Shown here: in pieces, positions 39,324 to 48,283 of the stretch
How the letters are laid out: every line of letters begins with the position of its first letter
Position numbering within the stretch: position 1 is the first letter of the stretch
NCBI RefSeq assembly: GCF_007595705.1
Contig: NZ_NISY01000004.1
Location: 248,001-312,000 of the forward strand
Source: Streptomyces sp. SAJ15
Lineage (GTDB): Bacteria; Actinomycetota; Actinomycetes; Streptomycetales; Streptomycetaceae
Length of the DNA stretch: 64,000 nucleotides
Direction: 5' to 3'
Program-made: the position numbers and the translations under genes
Notes under the pieces: model-generated
The model's database searches: none
The model's input: only the letters and a program-made list of their open reading frames with translations
Told to the model about the DNA's origin: nothing

Positions 39324-40143
39324 CCGGCCGGCCGTGCTCGCGCTGTGGCTGGGCGCGGCGCTGGCCCTGACCTCGTGCACGGCGGAGGAGAAGAAGGCGG
39401 ACGGCGTGCCGGCGGCGAAGGTGTGCGCCTCCTCGCTCGACGCGGCGGCGGCTCAGGCGCTCGACCGCCTGAGCCGGGTGGAGGAGTTCCGGGATGTGAA
39501 GGGCCCCTCCTTCGAGGGCGCGGTGGCGAACCTGCGGCAGGGCGTCTCCTTCGGGGAGACGCGCCGCTCGTCGGTGTGCCGCGTGCGTGAGGCGCGGGAC
39601 GCCGAAGGCTCACCCGTCTTCGACATCGAGTTCGCCCACCCGGGCTCCGAGATCGACTGGCCGGAGAGGCTGAAGCCGTACGAGACGTACTACCGCGTGG
39701 GCCTGTACGGGAAGGCGAGTGAGAGCGACGCGCTCATCGCCTTCCGCTGCGACGGGGGCCTCGGCGAGGGCGCTCCGCCCATCGCGCTGGGCACCCTGCA
39801 TCTGTGGCCCAAGGACCACGCCTACGAGGTGTCGGGCGGGCCGGAGCGGGGCCGGCTGCTCATGACCATCCTCCACTCGGCGACCCGGGTGATGGCCGAG
39901 GAGCTGGGCTGTCCGAAGCAGGCCGGCATTCCGAAGCAGCTCCCCGAGCCGTCCGACCGCTCCGCGTACCGAAAGCCGGAGAAGGGCCGCTCAGCGGATC
40001 TGGCGAATTCGGCTGCGGTTCGGCAGCGCCCTGAAGGGGCGCGGGGCTGTGACATGTGCGGCTCCGCCGCGTGGGCGCGACCAGCCACAACGGGCCCGCA
40101 GGCGAACGACGGCCCGTCACGACACTTCCCGCAGAGCGCTTAG
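39217..40143 (+). CDS. Putative lipoprotein with displaced start and repeat-derived C-terminus
   Basis: The frame contains a hydrophobic stretch and lipobox, VLALWLGAALALTSC, followed by a soluble domain with three later Cys residues (VCRV, FRCDGG, LGCPK), so an exported lipid-anchored protein is likely. The start is a problem. In-frame starts (GTG 39211, ATG 39217) give an Arg-rich leader of more than 35 residues inside the previous gene, and GTG 39334 gives no charged n-region. A GTG at 39320 overlaps the previous stop (GTGA) but is in another frame, separated by two GGCC units; a third unit would restore a normal signal peptide. The last 40 or so codons run into an intergenic repeat (about 40023-40115), so the C-terminus is probably not native. 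No family recognised. Confidence 0.5.
   Translation: MPWTRRARSLIASSRRTSVRGRRPTCTGDAARTRRDRPAVLALWLGAALALTSCTAEEKKADGVPAAKVCASSLDAAAAQALDRLSRVEEFRDVKGPSFEGAVANLRQGVSFGETRRSSVCRVREARDAEGSPVFDIEFAHPGSEIDWPERLKPYETYYRVGLYGKASESDALIAFRCDGGLGEGAPPIALGTLHLWPKDHAYEVSGGPERGRLLMTILHSATRVMAEELGCPKQAGIPKQLPEPSDRSAYRKPEKGRSADLANSAAVRQRPEGARGCDMCGSAAWARPATTGPQANDGPSRHFPQSA
40023..40115. repeat. Dispersed Streptomyces intergenic repeat
   Basis: The block running from gcgccctgaaggggcgc through ggggctgtgacatgtgcgg, gcgtgggcgcgaccagccac and gcgaacgacgg resembles, from memory, a sequence found between genes in many Streptomyces genomes. It begins with a small inverted repeat (gcgccc...gggcgc). Here it lies inside the 3' end of the lipoprotein reading frame. 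Confidence 0.6.
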
Positions 40144-40185
40144 GGCCCTGGCCCCGCACCTGCTCGTGGATGCGGGGCCAGGGCC
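40144..40185. terminator. Bidirectional hairpin between convergent genes
   Basis: A perfect 15-bp stem (40144-40158 with 40171-40185) with a 12-nt loop starts just after the lipoprotein stop codon and faces the 3' end of the minus-strand acyltransferase gene. Its right arm is part of the tandem repeat that follows. Confidence 0.75.
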
Positions 40186-40276
40186 TCCCGGGGCCAGGGC
40201 CTCCCGGGGCCAGGGCCTCCCGGGGCCAGGGCCGCCCGGAGCCCGGCCCCGCGGGAGGGCGGCCCCGCGGGAGGGC
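40174..40276. repeat. Two sets of 16-bp tandem repeats
   Basis: Four units of ggggccagggcctccc lie at 40174-40189, 40190-40205, 40206-40221 and 40222-40237, the last with one change (gccgccc). Two units of ggccccgcgggagggc follow at 40245-40260 and 40261-40276. The period is the same but the sequences differ. They lie between convergent genes. Confidence 0.9.
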
Positions 40277-40303
40277 GTACCCCTCGCCGCGCGCCCCGCG
40301 GGG

Positions 40304-41263
40304 TCAGCGCTTGCGGGGCGCGCGGTCGCGGGCGCGCTTGCCGGGGCCCACCGTGACGACCTCGAAGTTGGACTTCGTGGTGTCCAGCCGGTGGAAGAGG
40401 TTGTCCGGGCCGGCGATGCAGACCTTGGCGACCTGCTCCGCCTTGAGGGAGGCGACCACCTTCGGCCAGTCGATCGGCAGATCGAACGTGTCCAGGAGCA
40501 TGGTGCGCAGCGCGTCGGCGGTGCGGATGATCGTGCCGTCCTGGTCGGTGACGACCGGCAGCTTCGGGTCCGCCAGCTCGTACTTCGGCAGGACGTCCTC
40601 CTCGACGCGGCGGCGCAGCTCCTTGAAGGCGGGCGCGTGCACGGCCGGCACCATGGTGTACATCGAGTAGCCGCCGATCTGGCTGACCCGGTGCTTGAGC
40701 CCCTCCAGCTCCTTCTCCCGCAGGGAGATCATGCAGAAGCCCTCGTCGAGGTAGCCGGAGTAGTCGTACCACTCGCCGCGCTCGTCGAACTCGGCGAGGA
40801 TCTCGGCGAGCTTCTCCCGGGGGGTGCGGAAGAAGGTGTGGGTGACCGCGTCCTGGTACTCCTCGGTGAAGTACTGGATCTCGTAGCGGGCCATCTCGGC
40901 GGTGAGCCGGACCAGCTCGGGGAAGGGCAGCGAGCCGACGAAGGCGGTGGCCGCCTTCTGGCCGAAGCTGGGGCCCACGCAGATCTCGGGGACGAGGCCC
41001 AGCTCCTCCACGGCCCGGTCGGCCGAGGCCATCGAGTTGACCAGGAAGGCGATCTGGGTGGCCTCGGAGTAGTCGTCCTCGGAGTCGCGGAGGCGGTCGA
41101 AGACGGAGTAGCCCAGCGCCTCGTCGGCCTCGGCCAGCCGCTTGCGGGCGAAGGGGTCGAGCATCAGGAACTTGCCCACCTCGGCGAAGCTGGACGGTCC
41201 CATGCCGGGGAAGACGATGGCGGTCTTGGGCTGTGCGGCGGCGGTCGACTCGGTTGCCGTCAT
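40304..41263 (-). CDS. Stand-alone acyltransferase, likely 4-guanidinobutyryl-CoA:ACP transferase
   Basis: A 319-residue protein of the malonyl-CoA:ACP transacylase fold. It starts with IVFPGMGPSSF in place of the usual FPGQGSQ. The nucleophile is Ser99 in GPSFGQ, not the usual GHSxG, and His209 lies in AVHAPAF where extender ATs have HAFH or YASH. These changes fit an AT with a non-malonyl substrate. Together with the ligase (45064) and amine oxidase (46568), this matches the enzyme that loads 4-guanidinobutyrate onto the PKS loading ACP. ATG 41263 has GAGGA upstream at a somewhat long distance; the longer frame to 41446 crosses the ABC terminator and is rejected. It lies downstream of the ABC genes but behind a terminator. 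Confidence 0.75.
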   Translation of the reverse strand: MTATESTAAAQPKTAIVFPGMGPSSFAEVGKFLMLDPFARKRLAEADEALGYSVFDRLRDSEDDYSEATQIAFLVNSMASADRAVEELGLVPEICVGPSFGQKAATAFVGSLPFPELVRLTAEMARYEIQYFTEEYQDAVTHTFFRTPREKLAEILAEFDERGEWYDYSGYLDEGFCMISLREKELEGLKHRVSQIGGYSMYTMVPAVHAPAFKELRRRVEEDVLPKYELADPKLPVVTDQDGTIIRTADALRTMLLDTFDLPIDWPKVVASLKAEQVAKVCIAGPDNLFHRLDTTKSNFEVVTVGPGKRARDRAPRKR

Positions 41264-41302
41264 GGTCGGTGTGTCCTCACGTCGTGGACTCTCGGGGGTT
41301 GG

Positions 41303-41342
41303 AAAAACGCGGCCGAGGGGCCCGCGCCGGCAGGCCCCTCGG
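41303..41342 (-). terminator. Rho-independent terminator downstream of the ABC exporter genes
   Basis: On the minus strand a perfect 10-bp stem (ccgaggggcc, 41313-41322, with ggcccctcgg, 41333-41342) with a 10-nt loop is followed by ccgcg and five T (41303-41307). It lies 24 bp after the permease stop and 40 bp before the acyltransferase start. Confidence 0.8.
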
Positions 41343-41366
41343 ATGTCGCGCTCGGTTGGCTCAGGG

Positions 41367-42763
41367 TCAGTCCTGCGCCCGCTTGTTGAATCCCTTGATG
41401 CCGATGAACCCGTAGAGCAGGCACGCGGCGCCGATGGCGGAGACACAGATCCACAGCGGGATCGAGTCCGGCCCCTCGGGCGGCAGCAGCAGCCCGCGCA
41501 TCGCCTCGCTGACGTACGTCAGCGGGTTGAAGGCGCACAGGATCTGGAACCAGCGGATGTCCGACAGGCTCTGCCACGGGAACTGGGTGGCGCCGGTGAA
41601 CATGATCGGGGTCAGCGTCATGGCGAACACGATGCTGATGTGGCGGGCGGGCGCCAGGGTGCCCAGCGTCAGCCCCACACAGCCGCCGACCAGCCCGCCG
41701 AGGGTCAGGATGCCCAGCGTCTCGGGGAGGGTGTGCAGCGGCCAGCTCACGTTGTCCAGCAGGGCCAGACCGATCGGGATCATGATCAGCGAGCCGATCA
41801 GACCGCGGATCGCACCGAAGACCACCTTCTCGATCGCCACCAGCGCGAACGGGATCGGCGCCAGCAGTCGGTCCTCGATCTCCTTGGTCCAGGAGAAGTC
41901 GATGGCCAGCGGCAGCGCGGTGTTCTGCAGCGCCACCAGGAAGCTGTTCAGCGCGACGACGCCGGGCAGCAGCACCTGCTCGAAGCCGGGCGCCGTGTAG
42001 CCGAGCTGTCCCAGCACCTTGCCGAAGACGAAGAGGATGAAGAACGGCTCGACCAGCACCTGGCCCAGGAAGGGCGCGAGCTCCCGACCGGTGACGAAGA
42101 TGTCCCGCCACAGGATGAAGAAGAACGTGCGCCAGCGACCCGCGCGGCGCCGGTGCCGGCCGCCCTTGCCCGCGGACCGGGCCGGCTTGACGGCGGCCGC
42201 GGGGGCGGCGACGGCCTCGGCGACGGCCACGCCACCGCCCTGGGCACCACCCTCGGCGGCCGCGCCCTTCACCCCGGCGCCGCCCTTGGCCTGGGCGCCG
42301 GCCCCGGTGTCGGTACCGGTGTCGCTCGGCGTGGCGAAGACATGGCCGGGAGGCAGGGCGGGCGAGGTGACGTTGGTGATCACCGGGACGACGGCGGTGT
42401 CGGAGTTGCCCGAGGCGCCGCCCTTCCCGTCCCCGGCCGGCTTGCCCTTCCCGGCGGCGGGACCGGCGTCGCCGGCCTTGGTCCCGGGACCCCTGCCGGC
42501 CGCGCCACCGGCGGGTGCGCCACCGGTCGGCTTGCCCTCGGCGGACTTGCCCCCGCCGGGCTTGCCACCGGTCGGCTTGCCGCCGCCGGACGCGCCGCCC
42601 CGGCCGGGCGAACCCGCCCCGGCGGACGCGGCACCCTGGCCCGGTGCCCCGCCCTCGGCGGATATCGCGGGCTTGGCGGCCCCCTCGCCGCGGGGCTCGG
42701 CACCCCCGGCGGGCTTCTTTGCGGCTCCGTCCCCGGCGGGCGTGGACGGGGGAGCGGAAGTGG

Positions 42764-42767
<4 letters not shown>
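41367..42767 (-). CDS. ABC-2 type transport permease with long disordered N-terminus
   Basis: A 466-residue membrane component of a drug/natural product exporter. Residues 1 to about 200 are a low-complexity Gly/Ala/Pro/Lys region, ending in a basic patch (RHRRRAGRWR). The membrane domain follows with about six hydrophobic segments (FFFILWRDIF, PFFILFVFGKVLG, LGILTLGGLVGGCVG, IGAACLLYGFIGI), as in DrrB-type permeases. It is coupled to the ATPase gene by a 4-bp ATGA overlap at 42764-42767. DrrB-type proteins are usually about 250-290 residues, so the N-terminal extension is unusual. The partner ATPase and cluster position suggest export of the polyketide. Confidence 0.85.
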
Positions 42768-43789
<1,022 letters not shown>

Positions 43790-43949
43790 CGATGCCTGCG
43801 TATCAGACGGAACACGAGACGGCAGCGCGGTGTTGTGCCAGGACCAGACCAAAGGCGACCTGCTGCGCTGTCGCGCGCCGATATATGGGATTACGGAAAA
43901 CGTGCTTGCCATGTTCTAACACGCACCGTCAACTCGCCGGCAGGGGTGG

Positions 43950-44120
43950 CCTGGACGTTTAGGGGGCGCCCGGCGCGGCTAGGGGGCTTTAGGGGAGTGC
44001 CGGGTATGGGCGACGAAACCAGCATTTTACGCCTCTGGCACCCCTGCGATAGCCAAGGCATACCCCCGCAATATCCGGTGTAACCGTGTACTCACATAGC
44101 GGTTACTAGGGGTTGTGGCG
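43950..44120. promoter_or_regulatory. Divergent promoter region with repeated TTAGGGG/CTAGGGG motifs
   Basis: The 474-bp gap between the ABC ATPase gene (minus) and the leader peptide gene (+) has no convincing longer gene. It contains ttaggggg (43959-), ctaggggg (43979-), ttagggg (43989-) and ctaggggttgtgg (44106-44118). The last shares TAGGGGTTGTxG with the promoter region of the amine oxidase gene near 48293. These are candidate operators for the LAL regulator encoded at 48332. No clear -35/-10 pair was identified. Confidence 0.45.
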
Positions 44121-44263
44121 CATGGATAAGGGCTCATAGCCTCGCGGCGTGAGCGCTTCGAATAGCTCTTTACCGGGCGGCCCCGATCGGGGGCGGTGAC
44201 GGGGGAGAGGGCGGGCAACGCGTCGAGGCATCGCGGCGACCACGGCAAGGTGCAGAACCACTC

Positions 44264-44341
44264 ATGACGACATCGACCACCGGGACGACCGGCGCCACGA
44301 GCGCCTCCGTGGTCAACCGGCACCAGGGACGTACTCGTTGA
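44264..44341 (+). CDS. 25-residue Thr/Ser-rich leader peptide
   Basis: A short frame starting MTTSTTGTTGATSASV and ending in a basic NRHQGRTR. Its TGA overlaps the TTG start of the thioesterase-like gene (TTGA, 44338-44341). AAGGTG lies upstream at a long spacing. The overlap suggests that translation of the leader delivers ribosomes to the downstream TTG start. It is not a recognised peptide. Confidence 0.45.
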   Translation: MTTSTTGTTGATSASVVNRHQGRTR

Positions 44342-45000
44342 GCCAGGTCAAGCCCGAAGATGTCGGCCTCATACGCATTCTGCAACCGGAGACGCCCAGT
44401 AGCTTCCGGCTGATCTGCTTCCCCGAGTCCACGGACTCCACCGCGTACTACCTCTCCCTCTCGGAGCTGCTGCTCCCCACCGTGGAGGTGCTCGTGGTGC
44501 AGTACCCGCCCGACATCGCCGCCGACCAGGAGGAACAACTCGCCGACTCCCCGGAGTTGGCGGACCGGATCCACGAGGCGCTGGGAGAGTGGACCGACCG
44601 CCCCGTGGCGCTCTTCGGCCACCGGGCCAGCGCGGCCCTGGCCTACCGGGTGGCCGAACGCCTGGAGCGGGAGTCCGACTCGGCGGTGCTCACCCTGTTC
44701 GTCTCCGGCAGCAGCCCCCAGCGGGACCCCGACCGACGGGGCACGCCGCTGGGTCCGCCGGTGCTGGGCTGCCGCATCGTCGCGCTCGCCGGCGAGCGCG
44801 ACCCCAGGACCCCGCTGCAGGGCGTACGGGCCTGGCGGCGGTGTACCCGCGGACGGTTCGACCTGGAGGTGTTCCCCGGGGCCCGCGGCTACCTCGATTC
44901 GAGCCGGAGAGAGGTCGTCAATCTGGTGCACGACCAGCTGCTCTCCCAGTCAACCCTCGATGCCGAGTGGGAAATCGGCGCCGACGACAAGGGCGCCTAG
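44338..45000 (+). CDS. Type II thioesterase-like protein lacking the catalytic Ser and His
   Basis: A 220-residue alpha/beta-hydrolase of the type II thioesterase family, which normally removes stalled acyl groups from PKS carrier proteins. The fold markers are clear (RLICFPESTDST, VALFGHRASAAL, VALAGERDPRTP, FDLEVFPGARGY). The nucleophile elbow reads GHRAS, with Arg96 (CGG, 44623-44625) in the place of the serine. The segment FPGGHFFL of the family reads FPGARGYL, so the catalytic His is Arg183. Only the Asp (155) is left. It is therefore probably inactive as a thioesterase and may act as a binding or chaperone protein. TTG 44338 is chosen from the TTGA overlap with the leader frame and AGGGA upstream. 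The ligase gene follows 63 bp later. Confidence 0.8.
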   Translation: MSQVKPEDVGLIRILQPETPSSFRLICFPESTDSTAYYLSLSELLLPTVEVLVVQYPPDIAADQEEQLADSPELADRIHEALGEWTDRPVALFGHRASAALAYRVAERLERESDSAVLTLFVSGSSPQRDPDRRGTPLGPPVLGCRIVALAGERDPRTPLQGVRAWRRCTRGRFDLEVFPGARGYLDSSRREVVNLVHDQLLSQSTLDAEWEIGADDKGA

Positions 45001-45063
45001 GGGCCGGCAAGGGTCCCGCGGCTGCCCGTACTCCACACAGAAGAAGAGGAAAGAGTACGACCG

Positions 45064-46476
45064 ATGACCGCGAAGATCTTTGCAGTCGACTCGGTGCAGA
45101 CCCTCGCAGATTTCGAGCAGGACGCACTGCGTGTCGCCGATGTGATCCGTGAGCACGGGGTGGTCGAAGGCGACCGCGTCATCCTCAAGGCCGGCAACTC
45201 CGCCGCCTACGTGAGCGTGCTGTTCGCGCTGATGCACGTGGGCGCCTCCATCGTGCTGGTCGACCAGCAGGAGCACGTCGACGAGACCCGGCGCATCGCG
45301 CTGCGCACCGGCACCAAGGTGGCCCTCGTCGACGACGACGCCCCGATCGACGACGACACCCCCGCCGTCAACCTCTACGAGCTGATCGCCCCCGCCGCCG
45401 GCCGCCCGCTCGCCCCCGGGCAGCGGCTGGACTTCGAGGCGTGGGGCGACCGACCCGACGGCCTGATCATGTGGACCTCCGGCTCCACCGGGCAGCCCAA
45501 GGGCGCCGTCAAGTCGGGCCGCAAGTTCCTGAAGAACCTGGAGCGCAACGCGGACCAGGTGGGGCACGTCGAGGACGACGTGCTGCTCCCGCTGCTCCCC
45601 TTCGCCCACCAGTACGGGCTGTCCATGGTGCTCATCGCCTGGATACGCCGGTGCTCGCTGGTCATCGCCCCGTACAAGCGGCTCGACCGCGCGGTGCAGA
45701 TGGCCGGGCGGACCGGGGCCACCGTCATCGACGCCACCCCCGCCAGCTACCGCTCCATCCTCAACCTGGTCACCCGCAAGCCCGCGCTCCGCGCCCACCT
45801 GGCGCGGGTGCGGATGTTCTGCTCCGGCGCCGCGCCACTGGACGGGGCGCTCTCCGACCGCTATGTCGACGAGTTCAGGCTGTCGCTGCTGGACAGCTAC
45901 GGCTCCACCGAGCTCGGCAACATCGCCTTCGCCACCCTGGACAACCCGGTCTCCTGCGGCCGCGCCATGGAGGGCATCAAGCTGCGCGTCGTGGACGAGG
46001 ACGGCGTGCCGGTGGCCGCCGGCGAGGCCGGTGAGATCGAGGTCGACACCCCGGACGCGCTGGAGGGCCACCTCGCCGAGGACGGCGGCATCGACCCCTT
46101 CCCGTCCGGCTGGCAGCCCACCGGCGACCTCGGCTACCTGGACGAGGACGACAACCTCTTCGTCCTGGGCCGCAAGTTCGCCGTGGACCGCATGGGCTAC
46201 ACGCTCTACCCGGAGCTGATCGAGCGTAAGGCCGCCGTCGCTCACATATCCGCCCGGATCGTCCCGCTGCCGGACGAGCGGCGCGGCACGCAGCTGGTCT
46301 TCTTCGTCGAGGACGAGGAGCTGCGGGAGACGCAGCACTGGCGCGACCGACTGTGCGAGGTGCTGCCCGCCTACGAGCAGCCCAACCGGGTCGTCGTGCT
46401 GGAGTCGTTCCCGCTCAACCGCAACGGCAAGCCGGACAAGAAGCAGCTGGAGAAGCTGGCTCAGGAGTCTTCGTAG
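45064..46476 (+). CDS. AMP-dependent acyl-CoA ligase, likely 4-guanidinobutyrate:CoA ligase
   Basis: A 470-residue adenylate-forming enzyme. The P-loop core TSGSTGQPKG is near residue 138, followed by FAHQYGLSM, the YGSTE motif, the TGD motif (WQPTGDLGYLD) and the C-terminal catalytic lysine segment NRNGKPDKKQL near residue 455. It would activate a carboxylic acid with ATP and transfer it to CoA. Between the amine oxidase and the stand-alone acyltransferase genes, the best-fitting substrate is 4-guanidinobutyrate made from arginine. GAGGAAAG lies upstream of ATG 45064. It is co-directional with the thioesterase-like gene and ends in a shared bidirectional terminator. Sequence alone does not fix the substrate. 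Confidence 0.8.
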   Translation: MTAKIFAVDSVQTLADFEQDALRVADVIREHGVVEGDRVILKAGNSAAYVSVLFALMHVGASIVLVDQQEHVDETRRIALRTGTKVALVDDDAPIDDDTPAVNLYELIAPAAGRPLAPGQRLDFEAWGDRPDGLIMWTSGSTGQPKGAVKSGRKFLKNLERNADQVGHVEDDVLLPLLPFAHQYGLSMVLIAWIRRCSLVIAPYKRLDRAVQMAGRTGATVIDATPASYRSILNLVTRKPALRAHLARVRMFCSGAAPLDGALSDRYVDEFRLSLLDSYGSTELGNIAFATLDNPVSCGRAMEGIKLRVVDEDGVPVAAGEAGEIEVDTPDALEGHLAEDGGIDPFPSGWQPTGDLGYLDEDDNLFVLGRKFAVDRMGYTLYPELIERKAAVAHISARIVPLPDERRGTQLVFFVEDEELRETQHWRDRLCEVLPAYEQPNRVVVLESFPLNRNGKPDKKQLEKLAQESS

Positions 46477-46512
46477 CAAAGCCGGGTCGCGAACCCGGGC
46501 CCGGAGACGGCC

Positions 46513-46545
46513 GGAGCCGGTGGCGGATCATCCGCCACCGGCTCC
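46513..46545. terminator. Bidirectional terminator hairpin
   Basis: A perfect 15-bp stem (ggagccggtggcgga with its complement, 46513-46527 and 46531-46545) closes on a 3-nt loop (tca) between the convergent ligase and amine oxidase genes. Confidence 0.85.
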
Positions 46546-46567
46546 TTCGTCGTGGGCGCCAGGTGCG

Positions 46568-48229
46568 TCAGCCGTACGGAAGCTCCACGGGCGCCAGCTC
46601 GTGGAAGAGGTCGCCGGGGCCCGGGTTGTCGGGATGGGTCACCCCGCCCAGGTGCTTCAGCACGCCCCACACCGCGTTGAGAGCCGTGGTCACGGCACCC
46701 TCGGCGAAGCCCGCCGTCCAGGAGACGTCGTCGCCGCAGAGGAAGAAGCCGCGCTGGGCCGGCTCCATCTCCTCCTGCATGAACTGGGTGAACAGCCGCC
46801 GCTGGTAGCGGTACTGGCCGGGCAGGTTGGACTTGAACGCGCCCATGAAGCGCGGCTCGGTCTCCCAGGTGACGGTCAGCGGCTCGGCGATCACATGGGA
46901 GCGGATGTCGACGTCCGGGTAGATCTCCGCCAGCCGGGTCAGCAGCACCTCCAGCCGCTCCTCGGCGGAGAGCGTGGCCACCTTCAGCGAGTCGTCGTTC
47001 CAGGTGTACGACAGGCACATCACGCCCGGCCGGTCCGGACCGTCGTCGAAGAGGTAGACCCCGCGTGGCATGCGGTCGGTGAGCGTCATGCTCATCACGT
47101 CCTCGCCGGTGGCCGGGTCGCGGTCCCGCCAGAAAGGCCGGTCGACCAGCACGAACAGCTTGGACGCGCCCATGTAGTGGGTGCGCTCCACCGCCGTCCA
47201 GTGCTCGGCGGGCAGCAGCGCGGGATCGCAGTCGACGCGGTTGAGCAGCGCCCACACGTGCGGACTGAAGACGACCGCCGGAAAGTCGCGGGTGCGGCCG
47301 CTCTCGTCCGTGACGGATATGCCCTCGGTGGTGCGCCGCAGCCGGGTGACCGCCGGCAGCGGCCGGCCGTCGGGGTGCAGCGAGGCCAGCGAGGTGCCCG
47401 CCGGCCAGTGCGCCGGCCGCTCCGGCCGGTGCTCCCACAGCCCGCGCGGCACCTGCTGCGCTCCACCGTCGATGAGCCGGTGGTTGTCGTCCGCCTCGGT
47501 GAAGACGACGCGCAGGATCTCCAGCATCGAGTTGGGGAAGTCGGTGTCCCAGCCGCCGGTGCCGAAGCCGACCTGTCCGAAGATCTCCCGGTGGCGGAAG
47601 GACTGGAAGGTGCCGGAGGTGGCCAGGAAGCCGTAGAAGGACTGGTCGTCGAAGTCCCGGACCAGTCGGTTCCAGATCGCCTTCAGCGTCTCCACGTCCC
47701 GCCGCTGGATGGCGTCCCGCATCGTGGAGAGCTCGGCGCGCTCCTGGAGGGCCTTCTCCCAGGCGTCGGCGACCTCCTGGTAGACCCCCGGCAGCTCGGC
47801 GGTGGTGCGCGCCCGGTGGCGGCTGCCGTTCAGGTCGATCAGGGTGCTCGGCGTGGCCGGCGCCAGCGGGTTGGGAAAGGGGCGGGTGCGCAGTCCCAGC
47901 AGCTCGATGTAGTGGAACAACGAGCGCGCGGAGACGGGGAACCGCATGGCCCCCATCTCCGCCACGTATTCCGGATTCCCGGGAAAGGGAACCGAACGCA
48001 TCCGCCCGCCGAGTTGCTCGGCCTCGTACAGCACCGGGCGCAGACCCAGCCGCATGAGTTCGTACGCTGCCGTCAATCCGGCCATTCCGCCGCCGACCAC
48101 CGCGACATCGGTGCCCGCCGCGCCGGGCGGCAGGGCGCCGAGGCCGGCCGGATGGCGCAGCCAATTGTCGTAGGAGAACGGAAAGTCCGGCACGAGCATT
48201 GTCGTCGAAGCCGCGGTGGCTGACGTCAT
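46568..48229 (-). CDS. FAD-dependent amine oxidase, likely arginine oxidative decarboxylase of starter unit formation
   Basis: A 553-residue flavoprotein of the tryptophan 2-monooxygenase / L-amino acid oxidase type. The FAD-binding dinucleotide fold VAVVGGGMAGL is near residue 42, GGRMRS near residue 75, GAMRFP soon after, and the C-terminal FAD segment is FFLCGDDVSWTAGFAEGAV. In the azalomycin-type pathway such an enzyme turns arginine into 4-guanidinobutanamide. The amide hydrolase for the next step is not in the window. ATG 48229 has GAGAGG upstream; the longer frame to 48307 runs through a putative operator. It lies just after the LAL regulator gene on the same strand and converges with the ligase gene. 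Confidence 0.8.
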   Translation of the reverse strand: MTSATAASTTMLVPDFPFSYDNWLRHPAGLGALPPGAAGTDVAVVGGGMAGLTAAYELMRLGLRPVLYEAEQLGGRMRSVPFPGNPEYVAEMGAMRFPVSARSLFHYIELLGLRTRPFPNPLAPATPSTLIDLNGSRHRARTTAELPGVYQEVADAWEKALQERAELSTMRDAIQRRDVETLKAIWNRLVRDFDDQSFYGFLATSGTFQSFRHREIFGQVGFGTGGWDTDFPNSMLEILRVVFTEADDNHRLIDGGAQQVPRGLWEHRPERPAHWPAGTSLASLHPDGRPLPAVTRLRRTTEGISVTDESGRTRDFPAVVFSPHVWALLNRVDCDPALLPAEHWTAVERTHYMGASKLFVLVDRPFWRDRDPATGEDVMSMTLTDRMPRGVYLFDDGPDRPGVMCLSYTWNDDSLKVATLSAEERLEVLLTRLAEIYPDVDIRSHVIAEPLTVTWETEPRFMGAFKSNLPGQYRYQRRLFTQFMQEEMEPAQRGFFLCGDDVSWTAGFAEGAVTTALNAVWGVLKHLGGVTHPDNPGPGDLFHELAPVELPYG

Positions 48230-48283
48230 AGGAGAAACCTCTCGGGGGCGCGCCGAAGACGATCTCACGCTATTTACCGGCTG

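Noticed and set aside
40049..41389. Long plus-strand frames opposite the acyltransferase and exporter genes
   Set aside because: They are antisense shadows of genes with clear domains and have no recognisable motif.
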